Below are positions 44,821-55,524 of a stretch of 64,000 nt of DNA, one piece after another. The notes under the pieces are model-generated. The model was not told where the DNA came from, ran no database searches, and saw nothing but the letters and a program-made list of their open reading frames with translations. Both the position numbers and the translations under genes were made by a program. Where the stretch lies: the NCBI RefSeq assembly GCF_024763615.1, contig NC_077223.1:36518627-36582626 (forward strand), in the 5' to 3' direction. Origin of the DNA: Phlebotomus papatasi (lineage: Eukaryota; Arthropoda; Insecta; Diptera; Psychodidae). Position 1 is the first letter of the stretch. Each line of letters begins with the position of its first letter.

Positions 44821-45010
44821 TAGGGGAGACTAGGGCAACAAGTCACAAATTGAAAATTTGAAAATTCAATATCTTCCAAAATAAAAGAGATAGTGGCTTA
44901 AAATTTTTTCCATAGACCTTCTTCAAAGTCGTAAGTTTCTTAGAATTCGTATAAGGATTTCAGAAAATAAAAAAATTTTAAGCCTATTTTTAAAATGTTT
45001 TCCTTATAGC
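44821..45010 (+). repeat. Fragment of the GGGGAGACTGGGGC foldback family
   Basis: TAGGGGAGACTAGGGCAACAAG, then TTCCAAAATAAAAGAGATAG, parallels the ends at 19064 and 27444 (rc). The matching right terminus is not clear; CACCCCAGG near 45351 may be its decayed remnant. Confidence 0.45.
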
Positions 45011-45525
45011 AGATATCAATTTTGACCTACTTATTTTCCAAAATTGATGCACTGCTAAATATTACCTAAATGACTTGGTCTCTTTGAATACGAAACCACT
45101 ATCTATTTCAGAATTTTACAAAGATTCTTTTCTCCAGAAATCCTTTTATTAAAAATAACCACATGGGGTAAAAAGTAACAAAAGGTATGGAGCAAAAAGT
45201 AACAAAGACCGAAGCAATTTCTGATGTCTCATGGCGAGAAGAAACGTCATTTCCGCGTCTTGTCGCTTTTTGTTTGCAACAGGAAGTGCAGCTATCGTTT
45301 AAAGTTTTCAGAATCGACAGTCGATAGTATCGAAAATAAGTTATCATGCCACCCCAGGAAATAACAAAGTGATATCGTTCTTAATCATGCGCAACACGAT
45401 TTTTTAACATAACCTCACATTAGACATTTTAGAATCAACTGTAATTACTGTAGAATCTACTGTAGAAATTTAACATTTTTGGCATGTGTTGAAATAACGT
45501 TTCGAAGAGGTTTACACCCAACGTA
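45011..45525. other. Noncoding; mixed-composition patch
   Basis: Segment 45170-45350 has more G/C and a 79-codon minus frame (45347-45108) without a domain. No supported gene. Confidence 0.3.
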
Positions 45526-46113
45526 ATGCTCAACGCACAATAACTTTTGTTGGTAAATATGTTTTCAAAATTTCCTATGAGAGAAAACGAGATAACTAGA
45601 TCTCTGTTTCATTCACTCTCATTGAAATGTCAAAAGCATGTTTACAAAACAAAAGTTATTGTGCGTTGGACATAACTCATGTTTTGTAAATATATTTTTG
45701 ATATTTCAGTGACAGTGAGTATATTCTGGATCTAATCATCTCGCTTATTCTTATATTCAATTTTGAAAATATGTTTACAAAAAATGTTATTCTGTGATGT
45801 GCATTAAAGATAATGTCTAATTCCCAGCGCACAATAATTTTTGTTTAGTAAACATGTTTTTAACATTTCAATGAGAGTGAGTGAGATCTAGATCTAGTCA
45901 TCTCGCTCTATGTCATAGGAAATTTTGAAAACATGTTTATAAACAAAAGTTATTGTGCGCTGGGTATAATGCCCAGCGCTCAATAAGTTTTATTTTGTAA
46001 ACAAGTTTTCGAAACTGCTAATGGGAGTAAGCGAGATGACTATAGTATTCATTCACTTTTACTGAAATGTCAAAAACACGTTTGTAAAACAAAAGTTATT
46101 ACGCTTTAGGCAA
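45526..46113. repeat. Tandem array of four palindromic MITEs
   Basis: Four consecutive copies of the GCGCACAATAACTTTTGTTT family: about 45526-45672, 45671-45808, 45822-45967 and 45971-46113. Each has mirrored ends and a central CGAGATGACTAGATCT-like part. Copy 3 closely resembles the lone copy at 30716; copies 2 and 4 are more diverged. Adjacent copies share or nearly share their boundary (GGACATAAC, GGGTATAATGCCC). Confidence 0.85.
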
Positions 46114-47637
46114 AATTATAATTTTATGAATAGATTGATAAGTTTACCTATGCAATATTTTTCGAATTTACAGCAATTTAAGCAATACCTTCCTTCTAAA
46201 ATATCAATGAAATTGTAGAGTTTGGCTTTTTTTAATTTTATTACTACTGCGTTACTATTTCTTTCACATATCAGTCAATGGCAATTTTTTCTATGATCAC
46301 AAAAAGATTTATTGCGATTTTGTGAGGAAATTCAATGGATATATTTGGAAGATTAGGAGTCATAAAAGAGATTGATACACATTTAAAGCAATTTTGACGA
46401 TGGAATGTCTGCTATGAGCATTAATAGCTTAATTGGTTTGGAACTCTTAAAAGCCCATTTATTGTTGTCTTTTTTTTCTCCCGCTATATATAGTTATCCG
46501 CACACCTGAGAGTGAGATCATGTAAATTTGTCACATTTGCCGCCAAGTTAATTGCAACAGGATTATGGGTGCCTCTCAGGTGTTGCTTGCACATTGAGAA
46601 AGAAATCCATTTAATTATTTTATCACAAGGCCTATCGCTGTGCAAGGAGGAAAAAAAGGGTGATCGAGTGGAATTTAGAAAAGAATTTTTACGATGAATT
46701 ATTTGTCAGATTTATCTCTCTTTTTGTCTCCATTTACGTGTGGTGATCTTGAGGGGCACTAAAAAAAAGAGATGCACAAGAGTATCGACTTCAAGTGATA
46801 CCGAATAAATACTCTGAGAATTTCTTCTTTCTTTCCATCTTTCGCATCGAAAAGGCACATTTGCTGGGCGCGAGATTACATCGGTGGACAAATCGTGGTC
46901 ATGAAGAAAATATTCCATCGATCTGATTGCCCTTCATGGGGCTAAAAGAACAAGTAGTTCTCGGTGGGCCTCGGCAAGAGCGATCCCGGACCAAATTGCC
47001 AGCAGCGGACGCGGACAACATAAAACTTGATTGTCAAATGATAAAAATTTATTATAAACACAAGAGATCTCACCACAGATTCAGGTCAATGTCCCATCTT
47101 TTGACTCTTTAATATCCCAAGCCAAAAAAACAGCAACATGGCTCACCTTCGAGAACTTTCGTGTGTGAGAGCTTTAGCTTAGCTTTCAATCTAAATCTAA
47201 AACCGTCGAAAAACTTCGGATTCAATATAAAAAAAGAAACCCTCAGCTACCGCGACAGCAATAATTTTCGCGTGCGCGTATTTTCTCCCAGCTTCTTTTT
47301 CAACTTCTTCTTTTTTTCCCGCCCAATTATAGGTGAATGAAAAAAAAAAGAAACAGAAAAATACTCCAGCAAAAGAGTTTTTCTTTCCCATCGGCTCTCG
47401 ATGGAGCCGCCCAAGCAAAAAACACCATCATAGCTTTTTTTCCGATTTTATAATCGGATTAAAGAATCTCACGGAGAAACTGAAGCACCAGTTGACAAAT
47501 ATTTGTGTATACACTTTTTGGATCAAAATTACGAGCTTCGTGAGCGATGATAAAGGAAATTTATAATGATTTAAGCACTCACACAGCGCTTTCGGTGTCA
47601 AATTGAACCGGACTCGATGGTAAGACTTAGGGGAAAA
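46114..47637. other. Unique island, possible regulatory DNA
   Basis: Repeat-poor from about 46300. The GC-richest part (46925-47020) reads GGTGGGCCTCGGCAAGAGC and is followed by AT-rich homeodomain-type words (AATTTATTATAAAC). A 61-codon plus frame at 46927-47112 spans this part and shows no domain. A C/T-rich run ends near 47325. I see no convincing exon. Confidence 0.35.
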
Positions 47638-48671
47638 TGGGGATCTTTGAAACTTGTTTAAAAAAATCGAATTTAGAAGAAAGTAAATTTATTTTAATAT
47701 TTAATTTCCTTATCGATTATTTATAAGTATTAGCTTCAATTTTTAATTTAATGTATGTCTGAATATCCTTGACTTCCTTTAAATTTTTCTAGTGATAGTC
47801 AAAATTTTTATTTTATAAATCTTATTGCTCGTGAAAAATATATAAATATACTATTTTTTTTAATTTTTGAATTAATTAAAAATAATTAATGTATCCATAA
47901 CCCATTATTATGTAATTATAAAAACTAGAGTTTTAAATGTTAAGCAAAATTATATTATAGAAAAAAAACCTGTTCACGTAAAGGCGATAAAAAATATCGT
48001 TTTAGGATATTCGATTAAAAAAAAATTTATGTAATGGGAAATTGTTGGCTCTAATTTGGTATGAATTTCGGTCAAAATCCAAAAATCCAAACGCTTTTAT
48101 CAATTGAGTTACTGTTAACCCGATAATACAGAGTTTCTAAGAACTCTTTCAAACATAAAAAATGTGATTTAAACTATTAGTCGATAAAACACAAAAACTT
48201 TAAAATACAATCACATTTTATTTTAATAAAATTAAGTATATGTAAATAACATATTTTTAAAATCGTAAAATACTCATTTGAGTTGAAGCATAGCCTATAG
48301 CCTTTAATGGACAAGAATTGGATTAAAACCAAAGGAGTTAAAAGAAAACTTAAAACCATAATTTGGCAACATCAAAAACTTTTAAATTTCGCTCAAACAT
48401 TTGAACAATAACTTTATTTTTGTAGAGAAGAGTGAGGCCTTTCAAGTAGCTTTTTAGTTATTAAAGATGTATAGGTTCTTTAAGACACATTTACTACACG
48501 TTTATACACTATTATAAAAGTTAATTAAGTCTAGCTAGTTTCTCGATATTATTGGCTATTTAAGAACATACTATACATTTTCCATATCCCAAAATTTTGT
48601 ATTTTCTAAAGTCATGCATCCCTGAAACTGCCCCACATTCTTCAAAATTAAAAATTTAAATTTTTCGAAAT

Positions 48672-48736
48672 TTCCTATGAGAATAAGCGAGATGACTAAA
48701 ATTAGATTTCATTAAAACTCTCGCTGAAATGTCAAA
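48672..48736. repeat. Fragment of the palindromic MITE family
   Basis: TTTCCTATGAGAATAAGCGAG then ATGACTA, and CTCGCTGAAATGTCAAAA, correspond to the central part of the units at 45526-46113. Terminal CAATAACTTTTGTTT parts are missing. Confidence 0.55.
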
Positions 48737-48855
48737 ATTATAACAAAATTAAATAGGTTAATCTAATCTCCATAATTTGTGAATTTTTGGGATTATGTCA
48801 AAATTTCAGTGACTCTTAACGCCATTTATCTGTCTTGAGAATATACTTTGTTCTT

Positions 48856-49070
48856 TAGGGGAAACTGGGGCACCATCAAACACGAGGTAGCACAAACACT
48901 TCGATTTTTTAATCAGATATTCGACTTCTAAGGACAAGACCTATAGGAATTTATAGGCACTATAAGGATGCTTGTCCATTGACGAAATGGTTGAGATAGT
49001 CCGAGTAGTTAAGAAATAAAAATTAGTGTTTGGTGCTTTCCTGTGTTTGGTGGCGCCCCAGTATCCCCTA
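48856..49070. mobile_element. TAGGG-class MITE (GGGGAAACTGGGGCACCA ends)
   Basis: Left TAGGGGAAACTGGGGCACCA then TCAAACACGAGGTAGCAC; right TGTGTTTGGTGGCGCCCCAG then TATCCCCTA. TA at both edges. A related copy with a lost left end lies at 49985-50170. Confidence 0.75.
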
Positions 49071-49984
49071 ATTATAATTAATTTTAAACTACTAATTATT
49101 GATTTTTTATGGTCATCTATCCGTACTTCCAATTTTGACTTATACTCCATTGTATAATCGTTTCTGGATAGAGAACTGTTAGTATTTAATTTTCGGTAAG
49201 ACTAAAATATCAAAGGTATGCTGAAGTTGATGATATCAATCCCATCACGCTTGGTGGCAATTGGGCTACAATTTCAGTAATTACTAAACTGTCCATAAGC
49301 TGTGAATCACAAAAGAAAGTTTACCTCCTCTGACCAATGAAAGGCCTAAAAGACATTCATGAATCTTAAAATGGGTTTCCATTCTTATCATAAGAATTCA
49401 ATCACTAATAATGCAAATGTAAGGTGTCATAAAATGCAATGTAATAACTTTTCGTAACATCAGCTCTTTGTAATAAGACTGCTAAAATTGAAAATTCTTT
49501 TTTTTTAAATTTTCATTGTCGATTACCTTAATACTATTATTTCCGATTTCGATGAAATTTTAATATGTAGTAGCTAAGGATATATTCTATCAACCAATGA
49601 AGCACAATCTCCTACTTGGTCTTCCCTGACAAGAACTATAAAATTTAATCAATTTAACATACTATATTTTGAGTGATTTTTGACTGATGTTGATGATTTC
49701 TTTTTTTTTTAAAGATACTTTTGAAAATATTCTAATTTTGAATTTCAAGATTTTCTTATTGCTTAAAATGCGTAAAGTATGAAAAAGAAAAAGAAAAACA
49801 TCTTTTCGCGGTTTCTTCTTTATTCTATATTAAATAGTGATGAATTCTCAAATTTAAAGATACCCCATTCTACCCTACATCTCCTACATTTTCTAATTTC
49901 AAACAATTTAAAAAGACATCAGCTATTGATAGATCCAGGGTCCAGATAATCTTGTGATAGCTTATGTCAGGCTTGCAATCCACA
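49071..49984. other. Noncoding AT-rich stretch
   Basis: Covers the right part of the large foldback and some spacer. No ORF or other repeat recognised. Confidence 0.35.
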
Positions 49985-50170
49985 ACAATGGGGTAGCACC
50001 GAACACTGAATTTTATTTCTAAACTACTTGGACGGTCATTTCTTCAGTATACAAACATACCTAGTGTCTACGAATTAATACAGATCTTATCCTCTGACGT
50101 CTAATATTTAATTTAAAAAAAATCAGTATTCGGTGCTACCCCGTGTTCGATGGTGGCCCAGTTTCCCCTA
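49985..50170 (-). mobile_element. TAGGG-class MITE, left-truncated relative of 48856
   Basis: Right end CGGTGCTACCCCGTGTTCGA then TGGTGGCCCAGTTTCCCCTA. At the left GGGGTAGCACCGAACACTGA is the mirror of the subterminal part. The outermost left bases are missing. Confidence 0.6.
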
Positions 50171-52245
50171 TACTATTTCATACTACCAAAATTCAACTCA
50201 CAATGGAATTTGTATGTACTCCGAGTTACTTATCATTGAGTTTCAAGTATTGTGGTTATCATTGGTCTTACTGTCTTAAAAATTAATAAACTAAAGTGAT
50301 ACACGTGTAAAACTGGCCCTCGCTGCTCTATTATCAAGAAAAATAATTTTTAAAACAAAAATTACTCTTCAGTTCTTATTTCTCTTATTATTTTAATATA
50401 AAATAGTTTGAATAATCATAAGAGTGCCCCAATGCTGATATTACAAAACTCAATTATTCAAATAATACCTTTTAAATGTTTGTAAAATTATATTTTAATC
50501 ACTAAATTTATTTTAAATGTCATAAGTTATATTTATAACCACAAATTACCAGCCATAATAATCCTTATTTGTTTAAATGTAAATTATGCTAAAATTTTAT
50601 CCAAATTTGATTATTATTTTCACTATAAGAGCATCCATAAATATTGTGTTTGAAGAATTTGATGAATGAGATAGAGAAACATTATTATTTATAATGTTTG
50701 ATGGCTGAAAATCAAAATATTTACAGAGATAAAATGTCCCATCAAAGTTGATTTTAAAGATTTATTGTTACACCAACTCAGTGGAACAGTTGTGCAATTT
50801 TCACTAGTGAGACATTGACTTATGGGTGACTATCTCGCGGGTGACATTAATGAGACAATTCACACACAATTCATATTCATGGGCTCTAGAGGAAGACAAG
50901 TTACTGCCACTGCATAATGGTCTCCTGCTGAATAATTTGACTCATTAGTTTCACCCATACTCAATCGTCAATTACAAAGCAATTATGCTAATCAACAAGT
51001 TGCTCCAATGGACTTTGTTGTAGGCAAATGCACTTCTTCATTCACTCTCCTCCACATTTGAGTATACCTGGCTGTAAGAGAAAGTAGTTCTGCGGCACTT
51101 GTGGTGGAAAAAAGTAACATACAACACTCAACGTGGAACCAAACTAACAACTCTGCAATTCAGATCATTTCATCCTAAAACATACACCGAAATCATTTAC
51201 CAGGCACAACCATTTATTTAAATCCGCAATGTCTTTTTTATCTATTCAAACCTACCACATGGCATTTATTGAGAACATGCACACAGATAGGGTACATTAG
51301 CTTAAAGCTGGTAGGAAATTTTCAGACTCGTATCCCAATTTTTTTAAGTTACTACTAATAATAAATTTACTAACAATTAAATCAATATGGAGCAAAGGAG
51401 AATAGTCCTGAATTTTTATTACTCTGCCTTTTGGTTCAAATTTTTCAAATGCACATAGTTGGGAATTGTCGTAAAAGTTGACTATTTAAAAGTAGTGGCA
51501 GTTTGAGTAGATTATAAAATTGAAATGATTCGTTTTTGAAGGGCTGGACAGGAGCCTGAGTATTGCTAAATAGTAAAACTTTCATCGACATCGTTAAAGT
51601 AGCATGTTTTTAATGGGCAAAAGTCACTAATCTCACATTCCTCTTGACTATTTAATTGACGCACTCAAATCTCTCAAAATCTCCCATAAAAATTAGTTTG
51701 ATGTCTTTTCAGTGTTACCTGCAGAATAGTTAATAAGATAAAAAAAATGTCACAAGAATTCCCGCATTATAGATAGTCAAATTAAGATGAACGCACATTA
51801 CCCCAAAATTAAATTGGATACCTAATAAAAACTGGGCAATTAATTGTACCTAATGGTTTAGTGGTAAAAATACTCGGACAATTTGAATCAGCAACGAACA
51901 AAGATGTTCGCATCAATTTGAAACATTCACATTTTGCATGTTATAACTCTCACGCACAAGACACCAAGAGCATGGAGAGGAATGATAAGTGATTTGTGTG
52001 TCACATTATTAATCATTCTCTTGTGTCAAGAGAGTGACTCTTGCCTTAATTATGATTTATGCTGTATATTGAAATATTCTCTTGGATTTTTCACCCCAAG
52101 CCCATGTCACACAGCAAATCTCATTGGGATATTGCGGAGAAATGGCGAGAATTTGCTTTGAAATGCTCCACAATAGCTGAATCAATAAATTATTGCAATT
52201 ATATATATGAAAAGTGCAATTGATGTGAAATTGGAACGAAAGACA
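50171..52245. other. AT-rich, then unique island 50640-52500
   Basis: From 50760 to 51280 the DNA is repeat-free and mixed in composition, with an octamer-like ATGCTAAT near 50987 and several E-box-like CANNTG words. This is the kind of sequence expected of conserved enhancers, but conservation cannot be judged here. TAGGGTACATTAGC near 51289 resembles a TAGGG end without a clear partner. Confidence 0.35.
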
Positions 52246-52358
52246 TCAATGCTGTAGACGACGAACCTTCCTTTTCGTGTGAGCGCGCGCGATCACCTTC
52301 TCTCGTTTGGACACTTCATTGAGAAAATAGAGTGTCTCCGGAGCATTGGGCATAGGAC
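52246..52358 (-). CDS. Candidate terminal exon, unknown protein
   Basis: On the minus strand CTCTCACTTCCACCAACAG|GT gives an acceptor at 52359/52358, followed by 37 open codons to TGA at 52246. The peptide, (G)PMPNAPETLYFLNEVSKREK then a basic tail ending KVRRLQH, has third-position G/C richness well above the surroundings. No family recognised. A weak donor (AAG|GTGATC) inside would make it an internal exon instead. Seen: acceptor-like site, open frame, coding-like composition. The gene call itself is inference. Confidence 0.3.
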
Positions 52359-52742
52359 CTGTTGGTGGAAGTGAGAGCCAATGAAGTGGAGAAAGAAGGC
52401 ACCACATAAGATAAGAATCATTCAATATATGTGAAACAACTATGTGCATACAGACATAACTCTCCCGAGAGCAACAGGTCTTTTACAACAATAATAAACC
52501 GCAGAATTACTCGCCGTTTGCTTTTACGTCTGTAAATGTGGACACCAGGGTTGGAATGGTTATGGATTAAATTTAGAAAAAGAATTTCTATTTTTTATGA
52601 AGTAGAAGAAAATTTGGATTAAAAAGTCTGTAAGTGATTAGAAATGTGATAGAAAAAAGCAAAAACAAATAAGTAATGAAAATTAAAATTTGTAAACAAA
52701 AAAATAAATTTGGTAATTAAATTAAAAGTTAATTTTTTAAAC
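52359..52742. other. Noncoding spacer
   Basis: Mixed to 52550, then very AT-rich. CCAGGGTTGGAATGG near 52548 could be a decayed partner of the CCAGCCCT at 52978. Confidence 0.3.
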
Positions 52743-52985
52743 CTGGTACACCTTTTCAATTTAGTCAAATTCGATCGATTAAGATTTATCCTCTTACTCC
52801 TTCAAATTAAAATCAGATATAGTTGTCTCTTTAAGTAAAATGAAAATTAAAATTGAAAATGAAACTGAAGTTTCAATTTTTATTTAACCGAAAGAGATAA
52901 TTATATCTGGTTTCAGTATTAAACGGTTAGAAAGAAAAATTCCAATCGATTTAATTTTGCTAAATTGAAAAGGTGTGCCAGCCCT
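52743..52985. mobile_element. MITE with CTGGTACACCTTTTCAATTT arms
   Basis: CTGGTACACCTTTTCAATTTAG is mirrored by CTAAATTGAAAAGGTGTGCCAG. The inner parts (ATCGATTAAGAT, ATCAGATATAGTTGTCTCTTT and their complements) also pair. The arms run almost to the middle, where AATTGAAAATGAAACTGAAG lies. Confidence 0.72.
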
Positions 52986-53135
52986 ATTATCAAATTTGTT
53001 TTAATTCTGACAACATTTTATTTTTATCTGAGCACATGTACAGTACAGAATCAATCAAAAATTGATAATACTGCTTTAAATGGATAAAACCATTCGCTTT
53101 ACTTTAATTTTGAATTTTGAGATATAATCAACAAT

Positions 53136-53532
53136 GAGGAAATTCGGGAGTCGTCGGGAAGAGACAATCACTCAGGGAAACACATCAACTATCTCCAGAG
53201 CTTTCGGCTCGGTCTCCAAGCTTTTATCAGTGGTCAAGACTCAAACAAAGAATGCTAACAAAGAGAAATTCCCAGCAAGACCCAAGACGAAAAAGAAAAT
53301 CCGAAAATTGTGCCAAATATTACAAAAAAAAATGTAAAAGACAGTGCAAGAATAGTGCCCCCGTTCCTCTCATGCCCTGTTGTAATCCTGAACAAAACCC
53401 GGAACGAATCTCAGAGAAAAATTTCAAGACTTGACCACTGATGAAGGCTTGGAGACCAAGCCGAAAGCTCTGGAGATGGTTGATGTGTTTCCCTGAGTGA
53501 TTGTCTCTTCCCGACGACTTCCGGATTTCCCT
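53136..53532. repeat. Inverted repeat 1 with hammerhead-like hairpin motif
   Basis: Arms of about 110 bp (53136-53250 and 53425-53532) with a 175-bp spacer: GAGACAATCACTCAGGGAAA and AGCTTTCGGCTCGGTCTCC, with their complements. The right arm contains ACTGATGAAGGC at 53437-53448, a 7-bp perfect stem (GGCTTGG, loop AGA, CCAAGCC) at 53446-53462, then GAAA. The left arm contains a diverged version on the minus strand (ACTGATAAAAGC...GCCGAAAGC). Arms differ by several substitutions. Confidence 0.75.
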
Positions 53533-53538
53533 TTCGTT

Positions 53539-53980
53539 GATTGCAATAGAGAGACGACCTCACTCCGGGTGCGTCGGGAATGCTGATCCTTTCAGAGCCC
53601 AAACAACAATGTTCTTTCGCCAAAGCTTTCGGCACGACACTGCGCCTTCTTCACTGATCAAAACCGTTACTCTTTGTCTCTAAAATTTGTTCTCCTACAC
53701 CCATCTACTTAAACTGAGGAATAACAGGGAAATTTTAGGATTTTCTTTAGGAGCACTTTGAACTTGCACATTCAACACAGATCAACTATTTTTCAGTCCC
53801 TGTTGTCCCTCGGTAGATGAATGTAGGAGAGCAAATTTTAAAGAGAAAGAATCACGGTTTTGACCACTGAAGAAGGCACACTGTCGTGCCGAAAGCTCTG
53901 GCGAAAAAACATTGTTGTTTGTTCTCTGAAAGGATCAACATCCCTGACGCATCCGGAAAGAGGTCATCTCCCAATTGCAT
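53539..53980. repeat. Inverted repeat 2, related motif, different sequence
   Basis: Arms about 53539-53712 and 53808-53980, e.g. CAGAGCCCAAACAACAATGTT and CTTTCGGCACGACACTG with complements. The right arm has ACTGAAGAAGGCAC at 53866-53879, GTGCC at 53886-53890, then GAAAGCTCTGG. The unit starts within 10 bp of the first. The two repeats share the motif GACCACTGA(T/A)GAAGGC...GCCGAAAGCTCTGG but not the stem sequence. Confidence 0.75.
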
Positions 53981-54720
53981 TATACATATTCTTCGTCAGT
54001 TATTCTATTGGCAATATTTATATCGTTAAATAAAAAAGAACAAGAGGCAGAAATATTCCACAATCTTAAAACGAATATACTTACACACAGTAGCATTGTT
54101 AAATGCTATGCTACCTGCTCACGGCACTTACGGACACCTTTCATACTTAGTAAATTTCAAATCAGACTCACTCAATGAAATTGGCTTGTTCAATTCAATG
54201 AACATTAATTTCAAGCTGTCTGAATCAAAATTCAAATCTGTTAGAATTTTGAATTCGTTACCGGCAAGACTCTGTTGGTTATGTACATACAATTTTGCAT
54301 CTTAATGTCACAACAATACATTTTTTGAGTTTCTTATTCTTTTATACCTTTTAAAATAAAATTCATCGATTAACGTTACTAGAAATCCACAGATTGTAGA
54401 TCATGCACACATTTTATATCAAGAATATTTTAAGAAAACAAAAGTTTTTCCTGTAAAATTGAATTATTTTTTATAATGCTCGAAAGAAGAAAAAAATGGA
54501 ATAAAGAAATGCAAAATGTTAAAAAAAAAAGAAATGTGAATATTGATTTCTTGAAATCTTCCTGATCTGTGTACTGGCACCATTATTCAATTCCAATTTA
54601 CAAACAATATTTGCGGTTCTTCAAAATCTAAATCTAAAGGATCATTTGTCCTTAATATGTAAACATGAATTAAAATTTATTTTTATTGTATTGTATTGTA
54701 TTGTATTACCAATATGTGTC
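53981..54720. other. Noncoding AT-rich, with an ATTGT microsatellite
   Basis: A perfect (ATTGT)n array of four to five units lies at 54685-54707. No gene recognised. Confidence 0.5.
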
Positions 54721-55025
54721 TTTACATTAGCCCCTCCATACGAAGCGTCCGCCGCCGTCTCAGCGTTGATGACCAGCCTCCAAAGCTAAACGGCGGAAAT
54801 GCTTTTTCTCAGGCTGTATAGTCTTTTGTCGTGTTAAACGATCTTTTCTGTGCGGTTTGATAAGCGGTACATTTCCCCTAATCCATTACTTGATAAGAAA
54901 TTAAAGAAGTTGAGCCATATGCCTAAATTTTTCAACACCTTTAAATTTAGAATCTTTATAGGACACCCTGAGTGATAAAGATTAACTATATTCCGTCGTA
55001 TGCGAATGCGTATAATCGTAGAAAT
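54721..55025. other. GC-rich patch and flank
   Basis: GCGTCCGCCGCCGTCTCAGCG at about 54745-54766 and AAACGGCGG at 54787-54795 could pair (CCGCCGT with ACGGCGG). The minus strand over it is open for a short distance without recognisable domain. No firm call. Confidence 0.3.
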
Positions 55026-55216
55026 TCAAATCAAAATGTATTTTTCCAAATGGATACCATGGAGTTCAGCTCTGTTGAGTCTCGACGATCTTGTGAGTAT
55101 TGTGAGATAAATTCTATTTGGCTCGGGGCCATTTAGTGGGGACTCCACCAGTGTACATGTGATACTCAAATCGTACGCATCGACAACACTGTCCAGGCGC
55201 ACCATCCGAATCTCAC
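55026..55216 (-). CDS. Candidate exon, unknown protein
   Basis: On the minus strand GTTTCTTCAG|GTGAGATTCGG places an acceptor at 55217/55216, followed by 63 open codons to TGA at 55026. The peptide, including RMVRLDSVVDAYDLSITCTL and ESPLNGPEPNRIYL, has coding-like codon composition in its first two thirds. The same CAG|GTGAGA is also a strong donor: the alternative is a short upstream exon ending IVSSG at 55217 (MYEETIKVHREHQNIVSS). Both cannot hold. No family recognised. It lies head-to-head with the plus-strand CDS at 55525, 300 bp away. Confidence 0.3.
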
Positions 55217-55524
55217 CTGAAGAAACAATATTTTGGTGCTCTCTGTGAACTTTTATTGTCTCTTCGTACAAAAAAAAGACCGTTTTTTTTTGCTGACCCT
55301 AGGTGTCCACCTCTCATAAACTTTCTGATCTATTTGAAGTGTTGGTGGAAAAGTGAGAGAAGAAATGTGACTCTTTCCGTATTGAGCGAGGTGATAAGAC
55401 ATGATAAATGGGAGGTAATGTGTGGACTTGTTCAGCGGAAGAGGAATTTTGAGGGGAGAGGACAATGTGTACCCCAACCACGTGATTGATGTGATTAATG
55501 ACCTAAAAAAAATTTCTACCTCAC

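Larger units (their letters stand above)
47638..49877. mobile_element. 2.2-kb TAGGG-class foldback containing other repeats
   Basis: Left TAGGGGAAAATGGGGATCTT, right AAGATACCCCATTCTACCCTA, both bounded by TA. The step ATCTTT(G/A)AA follows the G-rich box at both ends. Between them lie a nested class member (48856-49070) and a fragment of the palindromic MITE family (48672-48736). The two ends are far apart, so they could belong to two separate decayed elements. Confidence 0.45.

Noticed and set aside
51287..51800. Another TAGGG-class element starting TAGGGTACATTAGC
   Set aside because: No convincing mirrored end was found; CATTACCCC near 51798 matches only a few bases.
53432..53480. A bona fide hammerhead ribozyme
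   Set aside because: The core order CUGAUGA-stem-GAAA is present, but there is an extra base before the stem and no clear U-H cleavage site before the putative stem I strand. Kept only as a hammerhead-like motif.
53411..53683. Overlapping ORFs in the inverted repeats as genes
   Set aside because: They span the palindromic arms on both strands and reflect the self-complementary sequence, not coding constraint.
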